The notes under the pieces: model-generated
What the model was told of the DNA's origin: nothing
What the model saw: only the letters and a program-made list of their open reading frames with translations
The model's database searches: none
Assembly: GCA_038496675.1 (NCBI GenBank)
Contig: CM076654.1
Location: forward strand, 12,143,497 to 12,207,496
DNA: 64,000 bases
Direction: 5' to 3'
Origin: Rachycentron canadum
Taxonomy: Eukaryota > Chordata > Actinopteri > Carangiformes > Rachycentridae
In this document: positions 21,704 to 36,700 of the stretch, piece after piece
How positions within the stretch are numbered: position 1 is the stretch's first letter
How the letters are laid out: each line of letters begins with the position of its first letter
Made by a program: the position numbers and the translations under genes

Positions 21704-24700
21704 TCGCTAAAACTGGCAGCGCACAGACTTATGGCAACATGAGACTGGTGATGAATGGCTTGCCAGGTCCTGTGCCAGTCCCCCTTGGGGCCTCTTTGGG
21801 TTGCCATGTTTGTGTTATTACTTTGGATGTGATACTTTTCCCACTAACTAAAGCCATGTGAATTCTTACCACAGTTTTGTGTTTGCGTGTGTGTGTATTT
21901 GTGTCTGGGATTGTATGGATGGGCACAAACTAATGGAAGATGCTACCTGAATAACTGTGTGAAACAGACAGATGACAGAAATAGAAAAAGAAAGCAAGAA
22001 AAAGAAGTAGTCAAACCAAAGTTATAAAAAAGCACCATGGTAAACTGTGCAAACACAATCTGGAATTTTTATTTGTTGTGTTGTCACGTCTGAAATACCA
22101 GACTGAGAAATATTCTGCACAATATTGCTCTGCAAATAATGGATTATTTAGAGAATTTATGTGCTGTGTTGAAAAAAAATTATGAAATAAATGGTGATGT
22201 TGGTCAGTGAAGCTGGCAGTAAGTAAACCATAATTCTCTCAGCAGCCCACTGTGACCTTTACTGCAGTATCACAATGACACTTATTTGGTTTGAGGTTTC
22301 AACACATTGGCAGGAGTTTAAGTGAGGTACTGTAATAATAATTTTATGAAAACAAGATAATTGAGATAAAATGATTGTTGTGCTGCATTCTGTTTCACAA
22401 AAAAATTCTAAAACCAGGCTCCCATTCACTTACAAGTGGCATAAGTTAGCAACTAACAGAGGAGTGTGCGTCATCTTTGGCAGTTTCCTGGTTCAGGAGA
22501 GACCATGTCCTGTGTGCCTGCTATCCCATGCTCAGATATCTTTAACTTGTATCGTATAAAACGAGAAAAGCTTGCTGCCAGGGCTGATGTGCTGTATTGC
22601 TTGCACACTCTAAAAACATTGAATAAAAATGCTCTGTGAAATTATGATTATGATGACTAGATGTCTCAACATAATTTATCTTATTTATTTTTTTATCATT
22701 TTATATTATATATTTAGTTGTATATATTTTGATATATATTATCTTATTTATTTATCATTTTTTAAATCAATTGTATTATTTGTTTTTTGAGAAAGGCAAA
22801 GTTCAGTAAGTATTTGGTGTTGCCTAATCATGAATAATCGTCTAAATAATCATATTCTCAATATTGGTCAAAATAATTGTGATTGTAATTTTTGCCATAG
22901 TTGAGCAGCTCAACCATCAAGTGTACCTTAAGTGGATAATATGATTTAGTTTCAAGACAAGGGTCAGGCCAATGTCTACAGATTTAATTATCAATCGAAG
23001 TAAAACTATATAATAGGAAGAATCTTGTGTTTCTTTTTCATTGTAACATTGTATCTTTAGTTTTCAATTCATTGTATATACAAAGGTATAAAAACCAACA
23101 ACAAAAAATCAATTTCTTACTTTTTCTTAATTTCCCGATTTGATACGCCATTGATGCACAGTTTCTACCTTATTGTCATTTTATTTTGAATGCCAAAATG
23201 CTGTTTGATTGCGATTGAGTCTTTCATGGTCTATTGTATCTCAAGCATGGTATTTTGTTGCAGTGTCTTGATGCTCAAGATTTCTTTTTTTTTAGGAAAA
23301 AAAATTGATTGTTGTAAAATGGGAACAGCGGTGCATCTGGTTTTTGAGACGGAAACTGAGGGGATGTGTTGTTGAATAACCGACAAGGGAGATTTGAGAT
23401 TTTTAAATTAACAGGGAAGATGGAAAGGAATAGAGGTGCTGCATGTGAATAAATGTATGGTGACACCGATAGACATTGCAAGGAAGTGACTCTATCTGGT
23501 GTGTACAGAGACGGTGGGTGATGACAGCTGGTCTATATGACAAACTGATTAGGTTACTCAACAGGTCATCTGTCTAGAGCTGTCTTTCTGCCCCCCTCAT
23601 TCTTATCATACCGATATGTTGCTGTGTGTTTTCTCTAAGTTTTTCTGTCTCTAATTGGCTGTTAGATGTTATGTAACACATGACTCACTCCTCACTAACA
23701 ATATGGTTTTCAGTCTAGATACAAGAATCAAACCAAACCCTAATCTTATCCCATTAAATGCAGATTATGGTGATGAAGGGCAGAGTTTCTGACCGCTGAT
23801 CTCTGACAAATACACACTGACACATACATAGTAGAACCACACACACAGATTGCTCTCTGCCAGTTTATCCATAGAATTGGTTCAAAGAAGGGACCACAGA
23901 GTATGGGTTATTAGAAAACCACACTTACCCTAAGTGCTGTCGTTGCTAAGCTATGTATGTGTATATGAATATACTGCGTTTTGTTTATGGCACTAGATTT
24001 ACCCATGCTATTATTGCATTTTACCAGTATTGCATCATAAGTTGAGTAGTTTTAACCATAACTGTATGTCCTGAGCTATCTATCCATGTAACTGCTGTTT
24101 ATGCTAATTGTACTCACCACCTCTTTTTCTTTTTTTATGGCGTAGAAAAACAGTTTTTTAAGAGGCCAAGATTGACGGTGCTCCTTCTCTTTCTTAAGTG
24201 CCAATGAAACGTTTTACCACGGCATCACAGTTTGACATACTCTAATAAAAGGAGACATTTGGAGAAGAAAGGAACATATTTCAATAAAAGCAGGCAGTGT
24301 GAAACAGAAGGGTTGCTCAGTTGTCCCCAACTACATTTATCATTACTCTGCAGTATCTTGAACTTGTACTGCATTGGTTCAGCAGGATTTTCCAAATACC
24401 ATATCAAGTTATACAGGGATATGTAAAGTATGCAGAGATACAGCTGGATTGTTTTGCTGTCTAAGTTACAAGCAGGTTAATATGTGAGAACACTTCTATG
24501 AATAGGTTCATATTCAATGATTTTGTTGAGATGAAAGCTAGTTAACTTCATTTAGCAGTAGAGCACCTTCATGCTATGCCTTAGTTGTATTGAATGAAAT
24601 GTCTGTTGAAAAAATCAGGAGGAAAATTACCTACAGCATCAGTACAGTTGCTGTTAATCCTCATTAAAACCATTTGTTGTAAAATCCATTTTACTGATCA

Positions 24701-27700
24701 AAAGGTTTTCAAGAACAAGGCGTCTCATGTGTAGAGGCAAAAAAAAAAAAAAAAAAAAAAAATACCATCCTGCTATTCTCTGTTAAATTTACAACCAGGA
24801 ATCAATATTTAAACCTTTCCAAGGGCAACCCATTTACAGGACCCACTGTTAAAATAATTTAGGGGAAGGCAGTGCAGGGGAATAGATGCATTAAGCTTCT
24901 AAGTATAGAGGCATCTTTTCACAGGTCAGCTCCCTTAACCACACCCTCTTATGAGACAAAATGCCCTAAGCACTTTGTTGTCCCAGGGCAATTCAAACTG
25001 TCCAAAAATAAAAGTGCAGCTTTTTTGTCCAAATGTAGAACATTTTATTATTATACTAAAATATAATAAATCCAATATATATGATATAATATATAAATAA
25101 TTTAATATTTTGTATTAACACACGCATGTATATATATATATATAAACATTTCTGCCACTTTAAATTAGGTTTGCATTGTACATAGTGACAATGTGGCGTT
25201 GACGGTACAACCTACCTTGTTGGATTTTATCATATGTGGTTGGTTGAGTAAGAGTCATGTTATTTTTTCCTGCATTGTGATTGGTTGGTGGGCGGGAGCT
25301 GGCGAGGTAGAGCGCAAAAAAGTGAGCTAGCGTCATGGTTCGCTCAGTTTGGCGCTCAGAGGACGAGTGCGGGAAGAAAAACACTGAAAACAGTTGTAAA
25401 AGAAGCTTAAAGTGTGGTTTGAGTGAATTCGCTTTATACATTAGAGCAAAACCAGTGAAAATTAGTATGTGCACTGCGAGAAGTTCAGTAATAGACGCAG
25501 TAGTTGATATCGTTAGCCGTTACAGCTAACTAGCTACCGCAGATGACTCGACTGAGGTGTGGAGGTTTCTTTGGATCACAAGAGACAGTCAGTGCTCCAG
25601 GCAGCCAAGTGAAGCCCGGTATCTTCTTTAAAGATGGAGAGAGGACCCCCCTGTCAGCCCGCCCGCTCACTCTTCCAGCGTGGAGACCAAACCCCGGGAT
25701 TGTGAGACTAACCTGCAGCCATTGTGAGTACTCAACAGTTATATTTGCTCGTTTAGGGTGAAGTAAGCTCTACTTAATTTGGCCACCACATAGCCAGCAT
25801 CGATCAGGCCTGTAACTGGGGTTTATTTGTTTAATTTTCTTTCATCTTGTTGCGGGCTTGTGTGTGAATGGGTCAGTGTGTGCGAGTGTGCCCTCATTAT
25901 AAAGATTACATTTGAAATTAAACACCACAATTTAAAAAGGTACGTTAAGGTTAAATACCATAGTTTAAAGGTGTTTAAAATGGGTTATTAAAGGTTGACA
26001 TGTAGAAACAAACAAAAGTGTAACATAAGAGGTTTATTAAAGGTTGAAATACAGAAGCAAAACAAAGGTAAAGGAATATAGGTACAAGTTATCTCAGTAA
26101 ATGCAAAGCTGATTTTAAAAGCAAAGGTCAGTAGACTGCATTTGTGGGTTACTGCTATCAATATTATATAAATTATTTCACTTTGTGTAAACCTTTTTTA
26201 GTCTTTTTTTCCCCCAGCAACTTTTTTCCCCCCTTTATTTATTTATTTTTATTTTTTCCAGTTTGAATATAATAGATCCTGACCTAATTTGGGGGATTTT
26301 AGTATAATTAATTGATAACCTTATGAAGATTTAGGAATAAAGTGAAATAGCTATTGGTAATTAATATTAAAGCACTCTCAGAATTAAGGGGTTAAGTAAC
26401 TAAAATTGGGTATTAAGTTTACAAACAGGGCGCTACCTATGGAATAAGGTACAGAAGTGCTACATCTGTATACATGTTTTAGGCTAAATATTGCCAGACT
26501 ACATATCTAGTATTAAATAGCACAGAACAGAATACAGATATATTTAACGGTGCCCTGGGGAATTTTTTGTGTGTGTTTGCTTTGACCAAAATGTATTGTG
26601 CGTATCCTCAAGGCCTAAAAAAAAAAAAAAAATTACTGTTTCTCCTTCCTCTAAAACCATTTGCCAAACCTTTTTTTTTTCATATTTTGAAACTTGCATT
26701 GTTTACATTCATGACTATTTAATAGCAACTCTCTTCTTGGTAGCAATCTTCTTTTACCTGCTGCATTGTCTGTCAGTGGAATGGTGTCACTAGTGTGCAT
26801 GCACAAAAGCAAACAAAACTTCTACTTCTTTAATTACTTCTCTATAGTGTTACTAGTGGCCAGAAACTTTGCAGGGTGTCTTTGAGAATGAGAGTTGCCA
26901 TCTGGCTCATTTGTTTATTGTTGCTTGCTTCAAATATACATATGTAATATATTTTTAATGTAAGTTTTCTGCTTTTACCTGTTATGATAGTTTAGATTTT
27001 TATGAAAGTTATTCTTAACCATGTCCATAATAGTCATCTTAATAGAGCTATGTAAAAAATCTTTATTAACATAAGAGTTGGTTTTTAGAATTGGTAATCA
27101 CGTGATAAAGTTAGTGCAATGACGGAGCAAAATGAATGGACAGCTAATCTATATTAAAACCTTTTCATGGAAGAATGCTGTTCCAGGAACTGCATCAGCG
27201 ATGGCTGCCTCCTGTCTCCCCAGAGATGCTTTTCAACAGCCGATGATAACAACTGACCACAGTGATGGGTCTATTTCAAAGACTGTTTAGGTCTATACAT
27301 AGTCTCTGTCTGTCTGCCCCACCCTCCCCTTGCTTCTATTTCTTCATCTGACAGCACTAGTCCTAATGCTCATATTGAGTCACTGACCAGGTCTCAAACA
27401 TGTGATGCAGCAAACCTTTGTGACTTAGCTTCTGCTCTTGATTTCTTACAGTACAGACACTTTGTTGCTTGCTCTTGACACTTGTTTTTCTGCTTTGAGA
27501 AAACATGAGCAATGGCTCTTGGACATTGATAAATAACAAGGATTATAATTTTTATGGATATAGTTGGTTATTTCTATATTGCAACATTTTTTCAGTATTG
27601 CATCAGTGTGCCCTACCAACAGTGCAAGGCTGCACTGCAGTCACTGGATATATAACATTTCGCCAAAGCTGATTAGCAGTAAGTTGCCTTCCACCAAAAC

Positions 27701-30700
27701 TTTAAAGAAGAATGCAGCACTGGAAAACAGAATTCATCAGTTAGAAGATACAATGGACTCACAACAATGGACAGGAGCATGCTAACACGCAGCTGACTAG
27801 CACTAACAAGACTATTAAGAAAAAGAACTGTGGGCCAGATAATAAGTGTTAAAATGGCAGTCGTCTTTGGGACTCTCTTGGAGCCAAACCGAAAAGAGGA
27901 GCTCTTTTCCCAGGGAAAAGGGAGGACAAATAACAGGCAGAACACACCGCCCCAAGATTTGTGAGACTGTCTGGCCTGCATTATCAATCTTCAACAGCTG
28001 TACAGAAAAGGACACAGCAGTGGACAGCTGCAAAAGAAAAAACTATCAACAACTTTTGGCAACTCAGTGTGCAACTTGAGAAGAGATTTGCTCAAGTGCT
28101 GTAGGACCCAGGCTGTCTGATTACCTGGATAACCTCTCTCACAGAGAAATGTAATAAGCAGATCAGAAAGGCTACAGGTAACTAATGAGCAGGCCTTCTG
28201 AACTTCTGCGATTTAGACATCCTTTTAAGGTAGATGGACTTTGTTTCAACAAGTTAGGGGTAAAACTATTCATCTATAATTTTTTTCCCCTCCTGTGTTA
28301 CCCATCTGTTTCCTCTGCCATGGGCAAGAGACGAGAGGAATCAAGACAGAAGGAAGACATGACAGCCACCTAAGTCCCTGTCTGAAGTGAACTTTAATCA
28401 TGAGGAACACCAGAGCTAAGAGAAAGATGATGCTACATCCCCCTCACGACCAACCACCTGTATGGATTTACACATAAATCAGTGAAAAGGCCTTACAGAG
28501 TCCCACAAGGATCCATTCTTGGGCATCTTTTTGTTCAGCCATGATATCCTACCTCTTGGCCTTATTTTCCAAGAACACAAGGTGCATAGCTATGCAGATG
28601 ACACACAGATTTATTTAGCTCTTTCATCCAGTCACTCCCGTCCCATAAGCTCTTTGTGTCAGTGTGTTGAAAAAGTGAACGGTTGGATGCAACAAAACTT
28701 CCTAAATAAACAAAAACTTCCTTAAATTAATGCAAGGCTAAGAGTGCTATTTGGGAACAAAGAATGGATGTTGCAACCTAGTGCATACCTGAAGTTAAGA
28801 GCATGAAAGACTTCTTTGTGTAATCATCGATGGGGATCTCAGTTTCACTGATCAAAAAAATACAACTCAATCTGCATTATGGCAACTTAAAAACATAGTT
28901 AGAAATAGAGGTTAGTGAACCTTTGAGAAAGAAGTCTTTGAGAAACATATTTCTCCAGGTTGATTATTGCAACAACAATGCTGTTGCTAGGGCTCTGAAT
29001 AAAACCAGGAAAAGAGAGTATATCACAGAAATTCTTAGATACACAAGTTAGATAAACAATTAAATTCCAATTTTTAATATTGTTATTATTGTTATTAATT
29101 TAATAAGTTTATTATTATTATTGACTTGTAGTGTTGCCTAAATATGTGAAATAGTAATCATATATAAGCCCATTGGGTCTCTAAGGACTTCATGAGCTGG
29201 TCAGCTAGTCATACTTGTTAAAAGTAGTTAAAACTGGGGTGAAATATCTTTCAGCCACTATGCTGGCCGCTGCTGTAAACCAGCCCCTATTGAATATCAA
29301 ATCTGCTATTCTCCAGTGCATCATTAGTCATTTAATCGTGCAGTCTAAATAGATATTACTTGTTTTATAAACAATATTTACTGTTTTCTTAATATGCTTT
29401 TAATTTCTTTTTTATTTCTGTTAAGCACATTGAATGACCTCTGTGTATGATAATCTGCTATACAAATACATTTCCTTAGCCTTGCCTTGTCTAACCTTTC
29501 GTACCAGAGAGTCAGAGCCAGTTGACAGTCCCTCCATATGACTTAATAATACTTATACTTAATCCATCCTAATCAAACAAGTCCCCTGTTTCCCTTCGTG
29601 TATCTGTCTATCTTAGTGAAATAATCCCAGAGCCAGATTCAACAACTATCATTTCCTTTCCCACAAATCAATCTGTCAGTGCTCATGTATGTGTGCTAGC
29701 TCAGGCAGACTTGTTGTGTTTGGACAATGTAACACACTAGACTTCACAGCAGTGCGACAATTCATCTTACACTGAGACATAGCATTTCAAGATTTGGTGG
29801 TCAGTTATTATGACTTTTTGAAATGACACATTTGGTGCATACCATTATACTAGTGATAAATTGAGAGAAAAGATAGGAATTGCTTTTTGGAAATATTCTC
29901 ATCACTCCATATTGGATGTTGAGAGGTAACTTGCATTTCTGTCTTCACCAGTAATGGACTGACTAATCCATTGCCAAAGCCCTATCAGTGTTACACATGC
30001 CGATACAGAAACTGTGCTGAAATGAAAATCGCACCCTAAATATTTAAAACAGCCAACAGCATTGACAGTTTTTCAGACTGGGTCACATTTGTCACAGTGG
30101 TGTTAAGTGGCATAATTTACTTAACTTCAGATTTCAAACTTGTAGCAAATTCAGACAAATATGTTAGGTAGTGATAAAACCTTACAAGGTATTTCATCAA
30201 GTCACTCCACTAGTGGTCAGTCTAACAAAATATAAAAGACATTGAAAAAATAAGACTTGATGTGAGACACAACATACCTGGATGGTTTATTTCTTAATGA
30301 AAGCACACATTTTTAAAGATTGCTATTTTACTGTAACTGGAATGAAAGACTTATTTGAGGCCAGAAATTTTTATAACCCTGGCAGACAAGCACAGCCAGG
30401 TCATAATGTGTGCTTCAGTGAATTCACAATGAAAAGAGTTGAATACCCTATTGTTTAAAGCACCTATAATGTATTTTCCACAGTAGTTGCTAATCCTGCC
30501 ATGTCTCCCCTGCTTTCCTCTCATACTGGCTCATGTCTGGTTTTATGTTTATTCCTAATAATATTTGTTGACTAGAAGGACTAATATAAGTAAAACTGAA
30601 ATGGTTGTGGATAAGAGAGAGAGAGAAAAAATAAGCAGAATAAAACAGTCGGTGTAACAGCTGTAACTGTCCCCTTTCCTGTTTGGCATCTTAAACTGTA

Positions 30701-33700
30701 TGGCTAATGGCAGAATGTCAAACAAAACTAGTGATGGTGAATTTCATCAAGCTTTAACCAACCTTAACAAATGCGTGTTTATAGTTTGAACCAAAAAAAA
30801 GAAGTTTAATGTTTATTACAGAGTTTCTCCATTTCTTACCATTGCTATTTGAAGAATTAAAGAGCCGTTTGTCAGTTTAGAGGATTTCAGATAAAAAATA
30901 GTTGTAAAGTTGGTTTGTGTGATGCATTAATGTCTGAGAAAAGACTTTTCTCACCAGGTATCAACTTTTTTAAAAAGTCATAGAGAGGGTTCTTGTTTGT
31001 TCCCAGGATCTTGTGTGTGATACTTTGTTCCAAATGAGGTTTTCTCAATTTTTGTATCAAGTATTTTTCATCTGTCACTGTGACCAGAAACCCTTTGATA
31101 CTCATGCCTCTCCCCCACAAATGCTTAATTTTTCACTAAAGTCTTTTTAGTTACTTCAGAATATATAAGAAGAATTGTTTTATAAATAAATAAATAAATA
31201 ATGTTCACAAGCCCTGCCTATGGTCAGTCTTTTAGCACCATGACAATCACATCAAGTCTAGTCTTGAATGTCAGCTTGCTCACCTCTAGTTCAGCAAAGT
31301 GCAGTAAGTGTTTCCAAAGAAAAATAATGTTATGTGGATTTGTTGATGGTCATCTAGTGTGTATTGCTGTTGAGTGAGTTTTGGACTGTGAATAGCACTA
31401 TGGAGCAGTACTATTATCAGGCTGATGCAGTTGTGTTTCCGTCATGCACATTCCTGCTAATTGTGTCACATGATTCCACTGAACCCAACAATGTCCCATC
31501 ATATGCAAGGGGAGAAGATGACTGCTAACATATAAATACTGATTTAAATTTAAAAAATTTCATGATGAAGGAAGTGTATTTAACACTTTCCTTAGTGCAT
31601 GCATTGTATTGTCTTTATTTGACAACTCATGGGACATCAATGAGAGAAGACAAATAGTACTGACTTTGCAACAGTCTGTTGGACATCATCATTGTCAGTG
31701 AAAAGATTACTGAATTTTAATAGTGCTTGTCAGTTTGTGTCAGAGTTGGATTTTGCTTGAACAAGGGAAGCTGCTTGTAAACATTGCTGATCTCCAGGTT
31801 CTCAATCCCGTGTGCAATGTTTTATGTTTAATGTGTACAATGTGTTTTTGTGGGTTTGGCAGCTGGCCTATGTATGGGAATTCAATCCGACATAGCCTTT
31901 TCTTATTAGAGTTTTCCAGCATTAACATACAAGCCAGGTAATAATTATTAGACACTGCTGTGCCCACCACACAAACCTTTATATTCAGATGCTTTCATTA
32001 GACTTAAAATATGTGTGTGTTAGTGTGCCAGCATAGAGCTGTGCATGCCTGGGTACACACGCACATGTGCTAACACATTGTACGCATATACTGTTGCATG
32101 AATGTTCAGTCTTTTAGACAGAGCCTCTAGTGAGCATAGGCCCCCTAAGAACTTGCTGAACAACTTTGTATTGATTCTGACTGTCAGTTGGAGCTCTGCC
32201 TTTTCTATAAAGATTATGATCTCCAGAGTGTCTATTGAATTCCTTTCTTTATCTTATATTGTTGTATCATGTTGGCATACTCATATTGTAATTTCATTTT
32301 CAGGTTTTCGTCTTGATATATGACAAGGCTGCAGTAAGGTGGATTCTATGCTCCTGTATTTAGTAGTGCATTGGACCTCAGATTATTCAAGATCGACGTG
32401 ACATCCTCTCATTGTAACAGTTGAAAAGGACAAGTGGATTCTGACAAGTTCATGTATTTCCATGATGCTGACATAACTGCTTAATTTACTTAATCCAGGA
32501 TCATATGCTATTTTCATAAATAGCAAATGAAATGTTACCTAACACAGTTTACTATGTGTTATTGATTCCTTCCTTCTGTCTCCTGCACTTTCATATCCCC
32601 ATTTATCTTTGCTGACATTTGTATGCCCCCTATATCTTTTCCACTCTTGTCTGTCCACCCTTTTTTGTTACTTTTGTTTTCTATTGTTATAAGTGAGGAG
32701 CCAATCAATAAAAGGGGAATTGATAAAATGTAATATTGATAGAAAAACATCCTCTAAGGGTTTTTATACAAATTTTTCAAAATTAAATTTTTAACATGCA
32801 TTACAGAAACTGAGATCACATTAAAAGATAACCTGCTTGATGCAGTGAGGTTGAAGTCAAATAAATATTTCTGAAGACTGGCAAATGGAAGTAGCGTTTG
32901 TGGATCTGTGAATGAGGTAATTGTGCCTCCTGCTCTCAGTTTTTCAGTCATAGCGTGATATGAACCATCTGCCTGTCATCTCCGTCACTCCTTGTGCTGA
33001 AAGGAGGAATTATTCAAAGCACTTAAACTGGTCAATGTTATGCTCAAACCAGACAGTGTTGCAGCACTGCAAACCTTTATTACTGTGTGTGGAAAATAGA
33101 TTTTTTTTTTGAAAGCACTTAAATCAGACAGCATATGTGTTGAAAACTGACATAGCTGAAAGCACAATGGCAAGTTCATATGCGAAGGCTTTAACACACT
33201 GCACGTATACTCCTCATTCTTTTGAATAAATGATGACACAAGTATTGACCCTTTCATTTCTGCATGAATATGTAATGTGGGGGGGGGATTTTACACAAAG
33301 GTCGTGATTGAGAAAAATATGAAAAGCTCTTGTTTTTATGTTTGTGTTTGAGCTTGTTTGTGGAAAACAGCCTCCTGCTGCTGAAAATGTAGCTGGTACT
33401 TTTTTAATTTTTTGTAATTTTTAAATAACGTCCCTCTTTTAGTTTGCTTAAGAGCAGGGCTTTCTGTCTGCGTTTCTGGTCACTTTAGCCAAGGAGGAAA
33501 TGTCTGTTGTTATTTGCATTTAAGGATTATTTTACACATCTGTTTTGGTGTGTTGGCGGTGGATTAATATAAATTATGGTCATGTGTTAACTGATGTCCC
33601 TGCACATTCGCAGAACTGCTCAGCTGCTGTCAGAGGGTGTGCTTCAGCATACAGTACAGTATGTGTGTGTGCGTGTTTCCTCCAGTGGATATATGCATTG

Positions 33701-36700
33701 TGTTCAAGCTGCTGTTTTCTGTCATGGACAAAGCAACAAAGCCATAAATCAAATAGCCTGGGAAATTTTAAGTGTATGGTTTCTTTCATCGGCAGATTAT
33801 TTGGATTTCTGTTTCTGATTTTCTCAATGATTTGTTGCTCTCTCTTTGATATGAAAATTGAAACTACTTTGAGCTCTGAAATCTTTTTAATCAAAGTGAT
33901 TGAAAACAAATGTTTGCTTTTGGAAACCGATCTCCTACCAGTAAGAATGATTCCTTTATACTTGTGTTGGATCAAGATATATTAAATACAGATTAAATGC
34001 TTACAATACAAATTAAAACAGTTTTTCATCTCTGTCTGATGTATGTTCTCTCAAAATCAAAATCAATTCAAAATCAGTCGAACTCTTGTATTGATGCAGT
34101 TTACTTTGATGTAAAGAGAAACAGAGCAGCGTTTCATGAGTTTGGCTGAATGTTTCTTAATGTATGTGGAGAGAGAGGTAGCATTTTTGTGGGTAGGGGG
34201 CAGGAATGGAGCACTAATTGGGGAAAACATATAACTGAACATTTTGTGGTGGGAGTTTGGTCCATAATGGTGCCAGAGTGGTTAACATGAACACACCCCT
34301 GGAAATGGGTCAAAATATACAGAATAAAGAGCTCACAGATACCAATAGCTTTTTTTTTTTTTTTTGCTCCTTTCTCTCTCCTTCTCCCTTTCTTTTCATC
34401 CACACAATTTTAATCAATGTCAAGGCAATCCTTTATTGCCCTCTTCTTCCTGCCCTCTGTGGTTGTGAGTGGTGGTGAGTGATGTTGCGTGTGTTAGCCT
34501 AATATGACTATAAAAGGTTGGGGCCGCAGAGCCTTAACATTAATCCGGGTGCAGAGCCTCTTTTATTAGCTCTGCCTGTGTCGGTCTGTCTTTGTGTGTG
34601 GGTGGGTGAGAGACAAATATAGAGGCAAAGGAAATGGACACAGAGGGGGATGTAACACACCAAAGATGTCTCTAAACCCTTGTGATACTTATCATTCTTG
34701 AGTGTCACTTTACATTCAGCAGGAACAAATTTTCTTAGTCACCATATTCAAATGCTACACTTTAGGTGTTATATGGTAAGATTAAGAGCCACTTTATAAC
34801 AAGAGCCACCACAATGGTGTCTTCTGTGTGCATGTGTGTGTTCAGGGAAGTGGTCTGTGTGGTCCTTTTTCATGGTGTCAAAAGAAACAGATGACCTCAC
34901 TCCCATTTGGACACATTTGGACCTTATGTGTGACCAAGAATGGTCAGAACTACAGCTGCTAGGTGCTTTTGTTCTATAATAACAATAAACAACATTCAGG
35001 CGCAATTTTAATTAGCAATGAAACAAACTGTTGGTCTGTTTTTTGCTAACACTTCAGTTCAATGCTAATTGCATATCAATACTTGTCATGAGAGGAAGTT
35101 GTTATAGTAATACCTTCTCATTGTTCCCACATACAGTACTTTTATGTCATGGGAAAAAGACGAGAGAGATTGTAACATCAGACATGTTTTCCAAATTTGT
35201 CACTGTCCTCCCTCAGCCTGCTCATAAGACGCACTGTTTTAACACTCTAGCTAACACATTGTGTTACCCTGTTAGAAATAAGTAAGTTTTCAGTTCCTTT
35301 CTTTCTTTCTTTTTTCCAATTTATGTCACTAAGATGACAGGGCAGATGTAAGGAGGGCCAAATTGTGTCTGTCACATGTATAAATCTACTTAGAAAACAC
35401 TTTACCAAGAAGGAAATAAGGCTGGTTATAGCACTATGAACAAAAATACAGAACACATCATTATACATTTAATCTAATTTGATTTTATTTTGGTGTGGAA
35501 TCAAACCAATTTATGTGCCTGTTAAATGCTTAGCTGCCTCGCAACTGTTCCCCAACACTTGTTTACAAAATATGTTGAGCATTTCTCACAAATGCATGTG
35601 CGACAGCACTGGTTATGAGTGGAAAATGCTATAATTGTTCCCTCTGAATAACATAATTATATACTAAACATTATTGACAAGAACAGAATTAATATAGCAG
35701 AGTATTTGTGCATGTTGAAGCCATGTTGAACAGCAGGGTTGGCATCAAATACCAGACCTGCGGTTCGACATCATTTCTTTTGTGTGGCTTAAATCTGTTT
35801 CACATTAACCAGCTTCCTCTGAAAGTGCAGCAATTACACTTTGTTTAGATGCTGATATTTAGCAACCCTGAAAAATCATGGAAGACCCTGAAAACTATAG
35901 ACAAGAGAAATGGAGTGTATGCATATTTTATGATGTGTGCAAACTGAGAGATGTCTGGCTTGTAATTGTTCTTTCCACAAAGCCCATAAAGCTGGTATGT
36001 GTCTCCACCATGTAGTGTCCCATTAGCTATTTGTCACCTTTTTAACAGCATTTTGTACGGAGAATAATGGTATAATTACTTTTTACTAGGACTAGATTCA
36101 TTTGACTTGATCTTTATTGTAATAGTAAAGTATGTGTGAGGATAGGCTTCATTTATTTGCTTGAAGCAGATGCTGACATTACAAAACAGCAGCAGTGTAA
36201 CTCAGGTTGCACTGCTGCTGTTGTTGCTTTTGAAATGTAGCGCTAAACTGCGCTCTGATACATGATGCATTCATGAAAATGTAGCTTTCAGTTCACTATT
36301 GTTGCATTTGTTTTGATCTCATTTAATATTTACCCAAACCAAACTAAATGTCCTGTTTGGCAATTTCTGTCACATTTTCAGTGTCATACTTACAGTAGTG
36401 TGTTGAGACCTTTTCAATATTTCTCTTTTCTTTGACAAGCTGTAAGCCCAGCATCACAGCAGGCCATAAAGAAGAAACAAAAGTAACTTAAAAAAGAAGA
36501 CTGCTATTAAAAACACATCAGTGAATGTATAGTAGAGCCTCCATGTGGTAAAGAACCAGGTCCTTCATTAGCTTTGCCCAAATATTTGTGTTATGGAATT
36601 GATCCATAAATCTTGTGATAAATACAGAGTGGATGTGAACTTCTGACATCACCTTGACTCACCCTTCTGCTTAATAAGCCTGGCTGTGATGTTGCTGGTG

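Larger units (their letters stand above)
20391..25200 (+). other. pdlim5 intron after the start exon, first part
   Basis: Contains (CA)n tracts at 20883-20944 and 21595-21700 and a 24-base poly-A at 24739-24762. No exon recognised. Confidence 0.7.
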
